DNA of 34,316 nt from an uncultured Gammaproteobacteria bacterium (GCA_913042105.1 CAJWIK010000003.1:1-34316); one strand, 5' to 3'; positions 8,680-16,221 are shown, numbered from the stretch's first letter. Notes: generated by a model from the sequence alone, not told the origin. Numbers and translations: made by a program.

Positions 8680-9240
8680 TTACTGGTCTAAAATCATTGT
8701 TTTAGCAGGCAAATCTAACGGGGGCACTTCAATAAATTCAAATGAAGGGCTCCCTAATTCCGGATCCCCTTCCTGAATGTCGTAAACATCGGAATCCTTT
8801 CCTTCATTGTCTTTATTTAAGACACCATAAGATTTTTTTCCATTAAGTTGCTGACCCTCTTTAATTTTATGGAGAGCATCTTGTGCCTTCTTGTGGTTGT
8901 CATCGTTCCAGACCAACCTATAGGCTCTAGGATCACCAAATGATTTATTAAACTCATCAACTTCACTAACCCAAAGAAAAAGACTTCCTTCATTGCTCTG
9001 TGCTTTGTTAGGTTCTTGTATTACAACCCAATTAATATTAAATAGTTCAGGTAATTCTTCTGAAGTTGGCCACCCTAATATTCCCTCATACCCCTTCCAA
9101 CTAAATATATAAAAGAAAGTTAAAACAACAATACCTGTTAATTTAATCTTTTTAGAAAAACCAGTATAAAAACAAAATATCAACAACAAGGCTGAAATGA
9201 TTACGTAAGCCAAAGTCAATAAGATCCTTTCTTCTAGCAT
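8680..9240 (-). CDS. uncharacterised two-helix membrane protein, third gene of the motor-like cassette
   Basis: Not recognised as a named family. The 186-aa product has two predicted membrane helices (about 7-27 and 34-49), then a soluble region of about 135 residues rich in charged residues. That region contains YEGILGWPTSEELPELFNINWVVIQEP-type sequence and several acidic stretches. There is no signal-peptide cleavage site, catalytic motif or Cys cluster. It starts 2 nt after the stop of the MotB/ExbD-like gene, so it is almost certainly co-translated with the channel pair and may be an accessory or regulatory subunit. The helical hairpin would place the C-terminal domain on the same side as the N-terminus. 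Its stop lies 1 nt from the stop of the convergent PQQ dehydrogenase gene, with no terminator. Confidence 0.75.
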   Translation of the reverse strand: MLEERILLTLAYVIISALLLIFCFYTGFSKKIKLTGIVVLTFFYIFSWKGYEGILGWPTSEELPELFNINWVVIQEPNKAQSNEGSLFLWVSEVDEFNKSFGDPRAYRLVWNDDNHKKAQDALHKIKEGQQLNGKKSYGVLNKDNEGKDSDVYDIQEGDPELGSPSFEFIEVPPLDLPAKTMILDQ

Positions 9241-9242
9241 TA

Positions 9243-9857
9243 TTATTTAGATCCGAGTGCTTTTGTAAGAAGTCTTTTAGGGATTTGATTGGTATCAGAA
9301 ACCTCTTTATCTCCATTTACAAAGAATCTTAGAGCGGTAATCTCATCCCCTACTCCATTAAGAAAATGTTGGCCATAATAAATAAGCTCTACTGAAGGAT
9401 TTAATTTTTCTACCTTCACAGTCACGGGCAATGGTTCTTTAAAGTTAGACTTATAGTGAAGGAGGTTAATTACATATTCTCCGGTCTGTAACCCTCTTAC
9501 AGTTATTGTCTCTTGATTAATTGGACTAGAAACAACATCACCTTTCAGATTAATATTATCTGCTAGGTTTCCTCTATCATCCCGATCTAAATGCATTAAG
9601 CCTGAGTCTCTATTGTGATACCAAACTAATTTTCCCTGAGGATCCTCTACCACAGCATCTACATCATCAGGATGCTCGTCAGGCCATTGGACAGAGATTA
9701 ACACCTCGGCTTTTGTATTAATATTGCCAGATTCTTCTGAGCTATTTATCATCATAAAAGCTATTGCAAACATGAAAGCAAAACCGAGCAGTGCATTAAA
9801 GAGGAGATCTGTAAAAACATCCTGTTCTTCAGATTTCAAAAGGATTTTATTCTTCAT
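9243..9857 (-). CDS. MotB/ExbD-like single-pass protein with YfaP/DUF2135-like periplasmic domain
   Basis: 204 aa. A short cytoplasmic N-terminus leads into one helix (about 18-37) that begins DVFTDLLFNALLGFAFMF. Asp17 sits where MotB, TolR and ExbD carry the ion-binding aspartate. The periplasmic part (about 50-185) is predicted beta-rich: VLISVQWPDEHPDDVDAVVEDP, GKLVWYHNRDSG, LDRDDRGNLADNI and TGEYVINLLHY. This order (W..DVD..V.DP.G..V.Y, L.RD..G....NI, G.Y.....Y) resembles the YfaP/DUF2135 domain. No OmpA-type peptidoglycan-binding motif is present. Start and stop of neighbours overlap as ATGA with the upstream channel gene. The helix assignment is good; the beta-domain family is a pattern match that I could not test. 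Confidence 0.75.
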   Translation of the reverse strand: MKNKILLKSEEQDVFTDLLFNALLGFAFMFAIAFMMINSSEESGNINTKAEVLISVQWPDEHPDDVDAVVEDPQGKLVWYHNRDSGLMHLDRDDRGNLADNINLKGDVVSSPINQETITVRGLQTGEYVINLLHYKSNFKEPLPVTVKVEKLNPSVELIYYGQHFLNGVGDEITALRFFVNGDKEVSDTNQIPKRLLTKALGSK

Positions 9858-10468
9858 GGGTACTTTGAATTAAGGTGATTTAATGTCTGACTTAAGCTTG
9901 AATCTAATAAAAAATATTGAAATTTAAGGAGCATACTCGTTATAAGCCCAGTAAGTGTTGTGTACAAAGCAACTGCCATTCCACCACTCATGGTCGAAAG
10001 TAACTTTTGAAGTATCTGAGGATCAAAATCTCTAATTTCTCCAATTGGGAGCAGCATTAGGATAAAGCCGATCACGGTTCCAGTTAAACCAAGCTTTAGA
10101 AGAATATCTACAATCAAGTAGCCTATAGAGTGTCTATTAGAAAGTTCATCTTCAAGCAAAGATAGTTTATTTAAAGAACCATATTCGCTTTTAAGCTCTA
10201 TTTCTTTTATAAATCTACCGATTAGGGTGTTCTCATTAGGGCTGTCTATACTTGAAATCTCTTTGTCTAAAGATAAGGCATTAAAAAACCAGTGCATACT
10301 AGAAATAAAATAGATCAATAAAATCACTAAAGATATTTTGCTTTTGTCTGATTCGATAATTAATCCGAATAAACCTAAGTAATACAATAAATAAGCTGAG
10401 AAAACTATCAGGGAAAGAAGCAAAGATGCTTTCAAAAGTAAGTAATTCGGTTTTTTATAAATTAACAT
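9854..10468 (-). CDS. MotA/TolQ/ExbB proton-channel family protein
   Basis: Inner-membrane stator-type channel subunit, 204 aa with four predicted helices (about 10-38, 45-65, 117-142, 162-186). The helix 3 segment LLKLGLTGTVIGFILMLLPIG and helix 4 segment GGMAVALYTTLTGLITSMLL match the conserved core of MotA/TolQ/ExbB. They include the threonines (GTV and YTT) that line the ion path in ExbB. A hydrophilic loop of about 50 residues separates helices 2 and 3. The stop codon overlaps the start of the MotB/ExbD-like gene (ATGA), as for subunits made in fixed ratio. There is no TonB, TolA or flagellar gene nearby. The family is well supported; the work done by the complex is unknown. Confidence 0.88.
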   Translation of the reverse strand: MLIYKKPNYLLLKASLLLSLIVFSAYLLYYLGLFGLIIESDKSKISLVILLIYFISSMHWFFNALSLDKEISSIDSPNENTLIGRFIKEIELKSEYGSLNKLSLLEDELSNRHSIGYLIVDILLKLGLTGTVIGFILMLLPIGEIRDFDPQILQKLLSTMSGGMAVALYTTLTGLITSMLLKFQYFLLDSSLSQTLNHLNSKYP

Positions 10469-10473
10469 AAATC

Positions 10474-10830
10474 TTAATCGTGACTTGCTCCATCAACTTG
10501 GTTAATTTTTATAGTAGATGGCAACAATATATCATCAACACACATAATATTTATACTTATCTGTGAGGGATCTCTTCTACGCAGATGATGAGTATATACG
10601 CCACAAAAGGTGCAAAAATAATGCTTTGCTATGTTCTTGTTCCATTGGTAATTATTAAGAGTGGATTCTCCTGACAAAAGATAAAAATCTTCTTTCTTGA
10701 TAGGCTTCATGATGATTGATTTCTTGAGGCACAACGAACAATTACACGTATAAAGTTCATCTAAGATTTGATCAGTAAAAAACTTAAACTTTATTAGCTT
10801 ACAGTGACAAGAACCCAGGAATTGATTCAT
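10474..10830 (-). CDS. GFA/CENP-V family zinc protein
   Basis: Small (118 aa) beta-fold protein of the GFA (glutathione-dependent formaldehyde-activating enzyme-like, CENP-V) family. The zinc-binding cysteines appear in the usual places: GSCHC near the N-terminus, CNCSLC at about 29-34, and CTFCG at about 73-77. Length and cysteine spacing agree with the family. True formaldehyde-glutathione activity has been disputed for the founding member, so only zinc binding and possible glutathione-adduct handling can be stated. It lies directly against the SDR gene stop (0 nt) and 5 nt ahead of the channel gene. The association with two GST-fold genes in the same run supports a thiol-linked role. Confidence 0.85.
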   Translation of the reverse strand: MNQFLGSCHCKLIKFKFFTDQILDELYTCNCSLCLKKSIIMKPIKKEDFYLLSGESTLNNYQWNKNIAKHYFCTFCGVYTHHLRRRDPSQISINIMCVDDILLPSTIKINQVDGASHD

Positions 10831-11613
10831 CTATATATGTCCTGACTGGCCTCCATCAACCTCAATAGAAGTGCCACTCACGTAGGAAGCCGCTTCTGAA
10901 CACAAAAATGTAATGAGTGAGGCTACCTCTTCAGAAGTGCCATATCTACCTACGGGAACAGATGCACCATTTCCTTTAATGACATCTTCCATATTTCCTC
11001 CAGTGGCTTCAGCAATCTCGGTTGCTGCCCTTTCCCACATAGCAGTATGTATTAAACCTGGCAGAACGGAATTAATTAAAACACCGTCTGGTCCATATTT
11101 TCTTGCAAGAGATTTAGAAATAGAAATCATTGCCGCTTTAGTTGCCCCATAATCTATTAATGCTGCATTGGGATATTTGCCGGCTGAACTTGAAATCATA
11201 ACCACCCTTCCCCATTTTTTTTCTCGCATTCCTGGAAGAAAAGATCTAGTGCATCTAACGGCAGATAAAAGGTTCAGCTCGTGAAGTTCCTGCCAGTCTT
11301 CATCAGTCATATAAAGAAAATTTCTTGAAGGTGAAGCCCCAACATTATTTACTAAAATATCTACATTCCCTTCAGAAAGAACGTTATCTATGAAATCTTG
11401 GGTAGAGTCTTTTTTTCCCATATCTGCTACAAAGCCTTTTATAGAGCCATTCTTTATATCTGAAGATGCCAGCTTGTCTATTGATTCCGAACTTCTTGCG
11501 CAAAAAGAAACATCAGCTCCATGTTCAGCAAGCATTTTTACTGTAGCCTCTCCAATGCCCAGACTGGCACCAGTGACTACAGCCCTTTTTCCAGTTAAAT
11601 CTAAATTTATCAT
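10831..11613 (-). CDS. short-chain dehydrogenase/reductase (SDR)
   Basis: Classical SDR, cytoplasmic NAD(P)-dependent oxidoreductase. TGASLGIG binds the nucleotide, NNVG stabilises the fold, Ser lies in VVMISSSAG, and YGATK is the catalytic Tyr-x-x-x-Lys. The C-terminal SGTSIEVDGGQ is typical of the family. The ORF track begins at TTG 11628, but GGAGA lies inside that extension just ahead of ATG 11613 (MINLDLTGKRAVVTG), so I start there (260 aa). The gene begins 1 nt after the GNAT stop. The catalytic class is certain, the substrate is not predictable. Confidence 0.92.
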   Translation of the reverse strand: MINLDLTGKRAVVTGASLGIGEATVKMLAEHGADVSFCARSSESIDKLASSDIKNGSIKGFVADMGKKDSTQDFIDNVLSEGNVDILVNNVGASPSRNFLYMTDEDWQELHELNLLSAVRCTRSFLPGMREKKWGRVVMISSSAGKYPNAALIDYGATKAAMISISKSLARKYGPDGVLINSVLPGLIHTAMWERAATEIAEATGGNMEDVIKGNGASVPVGRYGTSEEVASLITFLCSEAASYVSGTSIEVDGGQSGHI

Positions 11614-11614
11614 T

Positions 11615-12088
11615 TTATTTCTCTCCAAGAATTAAGTTCATTTTAGTATTACCCCTTAGGTATCTATTATCATCATTCTGCTCATTTAATTCAAAACCAC
11701 AAGAAAGATATAAATTAAGAGCAGGTTTCAGAATGTCATTTGTGATCAAAAAAATCTCACTTGCTTCCCTCTCTTTCGCAAATTTTATACACCTTTTTAA
11801 TAACTGCTTACCAATTCCATGATTCTGATAATTTTTTTCAACTGCCATTTTTGCTAATTCAAATATTCCAATTTCAGTAGGTACCATTGCAGCAGTTCCA
11901 ACTACTTTGCCTCCTTTGATAGCAAAAAATATTTCTCCGTTCTTTTCCAAAACATAGCTATGAGGATTTTGTAAGATACTTAGATCCTCTTCTTCCATTT
12001 CGAAATATTCCTCTATCCATTGTCTATTAAGAAGTTCAAAATCTAATTTATATTGCTCTTGATAAGCAACTATTTTTAGATCATTCAT
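11615..12088 (-). CDS. GNAT family N-acetyltransferase
   Basis: 157-aa acetyl-CoA-dependent acyltransferase of the GNAT fold. Motif A is visible as LAKMAVEKNYQNHGIGKQLLKRC, with the acetyl-CoA phosphate loop NHGIGK. The following ASEIFLITNDILKPALNLYLSCGF matches motif B, ending in the usual CGF. No subgroup is evident, so the acceptor amine is unknown. The start overlaps the nucleosidase stop by 8 nt (ATGAATGA), and its stop is 1 nt from the SDR start, so it is fully embedded in the operon. Confidence 0.88.
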   Translation of the reverse strand: MNDLKIVAYQEQYKLDFELLNRQWIEEYFEMEEEDLSILQNPHSYVLEKNGEIFFAIKGGKVVGTAAMVPTEIGIFELAKMAVEKNYQNHGIGKQLLKRCIKFAKEREASEIFLITNDILKPALNLYLSCGFELNEQNDDNRYLRGNTKMNLILGEK

Positions 12089-12641
12089 TTAAAGAATCCA
12101 ATAATCTTTTAAAAAATATAGCACCATCTGAAACATTTTTTTGCCAGTCTGTTGATGCCTTTTCATCAGCTTTGTCACTAATGTATTTGAAGCAAAGGAA
12201 ATCTATGTCCTCAATAAGACATAATTTTGCGATGGCATAGGACTCCATATCATATAAGTCGGTATCTATGTCTTGGATAGAATTAACAAAACTGTCTCCA
12301 GTGCCGCAACTAAGACCATCTCTATTAAAACTGATATTACCAATTTGATCTAAAGGGGTTTCTCCTATTTCAAAGCCTAAAGGACTTACATCCATATCTC
12401 TTTGCTTAAATAATGTAACTTCATGAAGACCGCTCAAATCTGGACTTGATGATCCTGCGGTGCCAAAATTAATTATGTGCTTAGGCCTTTTTTCTCTTAT
12501 AGCTTTTCCTAGTGTGATTAAAGCATTCACTTTGCCTATTCCTGTGTAGACAACCCTCCATCCTGTTAAAAGGTCTCTACCGATTTCATCTTCGAGTGCT
12601 ACCGCTATTAAAGTTTCCTCTTTATTTACTTTAATCGTCAT
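12081..12641 (-). CDS. MTA/SAH nucleosidase-like protein (PNP/UDP phosphorylase superfamily)
   Basis: Predicted purine nucleosidase that would release adenine from methylthioadenosine and/or S-adenosylhomocysteine. Seen motifs: YTGIGKVNA (ribose/phosphate-side loop), NFGTAGS, the active-site DMESYAIAK with the glutamate and methionine that contact the ribose, and SDKAD with the aspartate that protonates the base. At 186 aa it is shorter than the roughly 230-aa Pfs enzymes. Its start lies within the 3' end of apt (11-nt overlap), so the adenine released could go directly to Apt; this context is the best support for the substrate. A phosphorylase instead of a hydrolase is possible. Confidence 0.82.
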   Translation of the reverse strand: MTIKVNKEETLIAVALEDEIGRDLLTGWRVVYTGIGKVNALITLGKAIREKRPKHIINFGTAGSSSPDLSGLHEVTLFKQRDMDVSPLGFEIGETPLDQIGNISFNRDGLSCGTGDSFVNSIQDIDTDLYDMESYAIAKLCLIEDIDFLCFKYISDKADEKASTDWQKNVSDGAIFFKRLLDSLNE

Positions 12642-13146
12642 AACTTAGTAAGCTAATAATTGGTACATCAAATAAATCAGCTCCACCCAGCGACTTTAGT
12701 TCAATAATTACAGCGCCACCTACAACCTGAGCATTTTGAGATTCCAGTAAATCTTTAGAACATTTCATTGAACCGCCAGTTGCCAATAAATCATCTATTA
12801 TCAGTACCTTTTTTTTATGTAGGTCAATCCTTTGCATGCTCAAAGTATTCGATCCATACTCAAGGCTATAGCTTTTTTCAACCAATTCTCCTGGAAGCTT
12901 GCCGGATTTCCTTATCATCAACGATCCAATACCCAAGGACTCTGCAACTAAAGTGCTAAATAGAAAACCCCTAGCATCAATGCCTGCAATAAAATCTGGT
13001 CTTAAAGGCTGAATGCTCTCACATAGTTTTTCTTTTACTATCTTTAAGGCTTGGGCATCAGCTAACAGAGGACTGATATCCCTAAAAAGAATACCTTTAG
13101 AAGGAAAATCAGGAAATGTTTGAATCCAATTTTCAAGAATATCCAT
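12631..13146 (-). CDS. apt: adenine phosphoribosyltransferase
   Basis: Cytoplasmic enzyme converting adenine plus PRPP to AMP. The 171-aa length is standard. FPSKGILFRDISPLLAD is the Apt N-terminal signature, GIDARGFLF is a second family motif, and VLIIDDLLATGGS is the PRPP-binding loop. It overlaps the start of the nucleosidase gene by 11 nt and follows the AGMO-like gene by 8 nt. The pairing makes a short adenine salvage route from S-adenosylmethionine by-products to AMP. Confidence 0.93.
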   Translation of the reverse strand: MDILENWIQTFPDFPSKGILFRDISPLLADAQALKIVKEKLCESIQPLRPDFIAGIDARGFLFSTLVAESLGIGSLMIRKSGKLPGELVEKSYSLEYGSNTLSMQRIDLHKKKVLIIDDLLATGGSMKCSKDLLESQNAQVVGGAVIIELKSLGGADLFDVPIISLLSYDD

Positions 13147-13154
13147 ACGTTAGT

Positions 13155-14360
13155 TCAAATAGCTTTTCTAAGAAAAGGAAGAAATACAATATTGATAATT
13201 AAGTATGTAAATAAAACATAGAGAAGAAGCATCTGAGGGCTAATGAAGTATAAATAGACTACACAACCAAAAATCATAGTTAACCTTAGATATTCAAGTA
13301 TGAGTATTCTTTCTGCATCTAACCATTTAGCTGTGCAGTACATAGAAAAACTGACAACAGATAGTAAAATCACTCCTTGATAATATTCTAGAGAATTACT
13401 GGGGAAAATAACTACCGCAGCGTAAGTCATACAAAGGAATTGTACTAAAGCATAGAATTTTATGAATTTACCAGTTTCAGGATTGTGCTTACTAAATTCT
13501 TCTATATTAAATTTTTCTTTAGATGAGCCATTCATATTTCCATCAGGAGACCAGCCTGTTCTAGCGGTTAAAACATTAATTAAATTAGAAAAAGTTAAAG
13601 AATAAGCAATATCTTTAGAAATCTTTGCATAAATATGGAAATTTGCCTTCAAAGGATCAAAAGTTTTAATCGAACCTCTAATTCCATATACACATTCTTC
13701 ATCTTCATGCTCTTCTTGGAATGTTGAGAATAATCTGTCCCATATAACAAAAACACCACCATAATTTCTATCTATATAAAGATCGTTTTGTGCGTGATGA
13801 ACTCTGTGATTTGAGGGTGTAACAAAGATCCATTCATACCAACCAAGTTTTGGTATATGTCTTGTGTGAACCCAGAATTGGTAGATTAAGTTTATAGAAG
13901 CTACAGACACCATTACATAAGATGGAACGCCTATTAAGAATAAAGGAATATAAAAGACCCAGGATATAAGAAATCCAGTGCCCGTTTGTCTCAAGGCAGT
14001 TGAAAGGTTGTACTCTTCGCTTTGGTGATGTGCCACGTGAGAAGCCCAAAAAATTTGTCTCTCATGACTGATTCTATGGAACCAATAATAAAAAAAGTCA
14101 TATGCTATGAAAGCAAAGATCCAAGTAATTATTAGCTCACTATTCATCCTCCATAGAGAAAAATAGGTCTCTATATGGTAATAAATAAAACCACTAAAAC
14201 CAATTTTTAGAACAGAACTAGTGCCTCTCAAAGAGCCCATAAACAAACTACTTATTGTGTCATTTAATCGATAGGTATTTTTTTTTGTTAACCACCCATA
14301 GAGAAACTCTACTATCAGAGCTAGTAGAAAAAAAGGAACAGCTAATGCAACATAATCCAT
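13155..14360 (-). CDS. fatty acid hydroxylase/sterol desaturase superfamily, alkylglycerol monooxygenase-like
   Basis: Integral membrane di-iron enzyme. The histidine clusters HRISH, HVAHH and NHRVHH give the three-box iron site. The segment ASHVAHHQSEEYNLSTALRQ, and later the YIDRNYGGVFVIWDRLFSTF block, resemble the alkylglycerol monooxygenase (TMEM195-like) branch more than C4-sterol oxidases. About 400 aa: the first 250 hold the catalytic core, and after a soluble stretch there are three or four further helices to the C-terminus. It lies between a GST-fold gene (8 nt) and apt (8 nt). Likely reactions are hydroxylation or cleavage of a lipid ether or alkyl chain. The exact substrate is an inference from family resemblance. 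Confidence 0.85.
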   Translation of the reverse strand: MDYVALAVPFFLLALIVEFLYGWLTKKNTYRLNDTISSLFMGSLRGTSSVLKIGFSGFIYYHIETYFSLWRMNSELIITWIFAFIAYDFFYYWFHRISHERQIFWASHVAHHQSEEYNLSTALRQTGTGFLISWVFYIPLFLIGVPSYVMVSVASINLIYQFWVHTRHIPKLGWYEWIFVTPSNHRVHHAQNDLYIDRNYGGVFVIWDRLFSTFQEEHEDEECVYGIRGSIKTFDPLKANFHIYAKISKDIAYSLTFSNLINVLTARTGWSPDGNMNGSSKEKFNIEEFSKHNPETGKFIKFYALVQFLCMTYAAVVIFPSNSLEYYQGVILLSVVSFSMYCTAKWLDAERILILEYLRLTMIFGCVVYLYFISPQMLLLYVLFTYLIINIVFLPFLRKAI

Positions 14361-14368
14361 AAGATATT

Positions 14369-15148
14369 CTACATTTTATACCAGTCTAGATAAGAGCCCA
14401 TGATTTCTGAGAATTCTTTTTTCTTAGAAAGTGTCTTCAGATGAGAAAAACACAATGGATAGTCTGTTTGGAAACTATGACTAATGGGAACGAGATCAAC
14501 TTTCTTGAGAGCTTCTACATAATGACCTTCTCTTAAAAATTGTGATAACTCACAAACAAAGGAAATATCAGCTATCGTCAATTCATTACCAACTATAAAA
14601 TTCGATACCGACAGAGCCTCTTCCACGCCATTGAGATAAAACTCATAAGCTTCTTTCATTCTCTTGTAAGTCGAGTTAAGTACATCATCCATCTCTAATA
14701 GATAAACTTGGAATTCTCTCGAAAAAACCAAATTGACGTCTAAAAAGCTATCTATTCTTGATTGAAGACTTATGTTCTTTCCCCCATATAGTGAAGAATC
14801 TTTACTTTGTCTAGCAACAGCTCTCAAAATACTATTGGATTCGAAAACACCCATTCTTTCATCACCTACGAATGCTGCAGGCACTGTTCCAAATGGATGT
14901 TCTTTGATAAAACTGTCAGTTTTGTAAAGATGACCTTCAAAACCTCTCTTCCCTTTCCTTTTAAAAGAATCGAGCTCTAATTTTTCTTCATCGGATATAA
15001 GCCGTGCATCAAAGTCCCATAACCATTTTGATAATTCTTTTGGTTTATCACCTATTACTTCAATTTTTACACCAGCAAGTTTTGCAGTTATAAGTGATTT
15101 CCAAACTCTAGGATTTGGAAGATAAGAAAATATCCTTATTTTTGACAA
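14369..15148 (-). CDS. glutathione S-transferase-like protein
   Basis: 259-aa GST-fold protein, less canonical than its neighbour. The N-terminal part starts SKIRIFSYLPNPRVWKSLITAKLAG, and GTVPAAFVGDERMGVFESNSILR carries the cis-Pro and Glu-Ser glutathione contacts. A helical C-terminal domain includes VGNELTIADISFVCELSQFL with the N-capping motif (TIADISF). An insertion of about 30 residues separates the two halves of the thioredoxin-like domain. The start codon is TTG (15148), 3 nt after the previous stop, and no ATG start fits. It may be EF1B-gamma-like in its N-terminal part. Enzymatic activity is not certain. Confidence 0.8.
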   Translation of the reverse strand: MSKIRIFSYLPNPRVWKSLITAKLAGVKIEVIGDKPKELSKWLWDFDARLISDEEKLELDSFKRKGKRGFEGHLYKTDSFIKEHPFGTVPAAFVGDERMGVFESNSILRAVARQSKDSSLYGGKNISLQSRIDSFLDVNLVFSREFQVYLLEMDDVLNSTYKRMKEAYEFYLNGVEEALSVSNFIVGNELTIADISFVCELSQFLREGHYVEALKKVDLVPISHSFQTDYPLCFSHLKTLSKKKEFSEIMGSYLDWYKM

Positions 15149-15151
15149 ATC

Positions 15152-15763
15152 TTATTGAGTCTCAATAGCCTTCTTAAAAGCAGGACGACTTTCAATTTTT
15201 TCTACATATGATTTTATGTTGCTCATTTCATCAGAAACGCAACCCAATCTATTACTCATAAAACAAGAATGCCCCAACATAATATCTGCACCCGAGAAAT
15301 CACCAATTAGATAATCCTTACCCTCAAGATCTTCATTAACTGGTTTTAAAGCATTAGCAAGAAGCCTCTGAGCTTGTCCTAAGACCGTTTCATCTCTTCT
15401 TTCAGGAGGGAGAATAATAGTATGAACAACTATTGTGTTCATTGGTGGCATAACCATACCTTCGCAATAATGAAACCATTGAAGATATTTAGCAAAATGT
15501 TCAGAATCAACAGAAGGCTTTAATCCACCATTTTTATGTTTTTCAAGAATATAGTCTGTTATGGCTCCAGATTCCCAGATTTGTGTGTCGCCATCTTCAA
15601 GGACAGGTACTCTGCCTAGTGGATGTCTAGCTCTATGCTCATCTGACTTTAGATCCGTAGGGCTAAATGCCATGTTGTTGAGTTCATAAGGCAATTCAAG
15701 CTCTTCAAGCAACCAAAGAATCCTTCCGGCTCTTGAGTTTGGTGCAAAATGCAGTTTTAACAT
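15152..15763 (-). CDS. glutathione S-transferase
   Basis: 203-aa cytoplasmic GST. The thioredoxin-like half holds LHFAPNSRAGRILWLLEELELPYE, LGRVPVLEDGDTQIWESGAI (cis-Pro and Glu-Ser that bind glutathione). The helical half contains YLIGDFSGADIMLG, with the N-capping box region FSGADI. First gene of the eleven-gene run: the - strand reads AAAGGAGAG ahead of the ATG, preceded by a perfect TATAAT. Conjugation, isomerisation or peroxidase activity cannot be told apart from the sequence. Confidence 0.9.
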   Translation of the reverse strand: MLKLHFAPNSRAGRILWLLEELELPYELNNMAFSPTDLKSDEHRARHPLGRVPVLEDGDTQIWESGAITDYILEKHKNGGLKPSVDSEHFAKYLQWFHYCEGMVMPPMNTIVVHTIILPPERRDETVLGQAQRLLANALKPVNEDLEGKDYLIGDFSGADIMLGHSCFMSNRLGCVSDEMSNIKSYVEKIESRPAFKKAIETQ

Positions 15764-15790
15764 ATTTCTCTCCTTTGATTATTTGTATTC

Positions 15791-15796
15791 ATTATA
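15791..15796 (-). promoter_or_regulatory. putative -10 element of the 15763-8680 operon
   Basis: The - strand reads TATAAT 27 nt ahead of the GST ATG, in the only gap (56 nt) between two long runs of genes. A convincing -35 is not visible, so the call rests on the exact -10 hexamer and its position. Confidence 0.5.
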
Positions 15797-15819
15797 AGCA
15801 TAAAAATACACTTACGGTT

Positions 15820-16221
15820 TTAGAAAATACTTATTGAAGATATTACCTTTAAGGCTTGATTGGCCTTATTACTTTCTACAAAAATATGATCATGGAAATA
15901 ACCTGAAAATACATTTGTAGAAATATTAGATTTAGTCAACTCATTAGAAATGGTAGAAATGAGTCCATAGCTTTCAAGACTTGAATGAACTCCCAAAGAA
16001 ATACATTTAAAAACTGAATCATATTTTATAGCATTTTTATCTGCACAATGTTGTGTGATTACTAATGTCAGTCCTTCATCTTCCATGAAGGTTGCTATTG
16101 GATTTAAAGTTTTGAATAATTCTGTAGGCTCAGCATCTGAGGTCATAAAAATGAAAGATTCTTTAACTATATACGGATCAAGATTTTTTAAAATCTTCTC
16201 TAGATTAGTTTCACCAGACAT
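15820..16221 (-). CDS. ACT-domain protein (COG3602-like)
   Basis: 133-aa stand-alone ACT-domain protein. The start MSGETNLEKIL, then the LNPIATFMEDEGLTLVITQ segment, ISLGVHSSLESYGLISTIS, and ISTNVFSGYFHDHIFVE are the conserved blocks of the DUF2241/ACT pair seen in a family of small bacterial proteins. ACT domains usually bind amino acids; whether this one is a sensor is unknown. Last gene of the run that starts at 21704, 2 nt after the DUF4396 gene. ATG start in a CAGACAT context. Confidence 0.85.
   Translation of the reverse strand: MSGETNLEKILKNLDPYIVKESFIFMTSDAEPTELFKTLNPIATFMEDEGLTLVITQHCADKNAIKYDSVFKCISLGVHSSLESYGLISTISNELTKSNISTNVFSGYFHDHIFVESNKANQALKVISSISIF

Noticed and set aside
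9243-10468. Zorya anti-phage defence system (ZorAB motor)
   Set aside because: The partner lacks an OmpA-like C-terminus, the channel lacks the long cytoplasmic tail of ZorA, and no ZorC, ZorD or ZorE gene is present.
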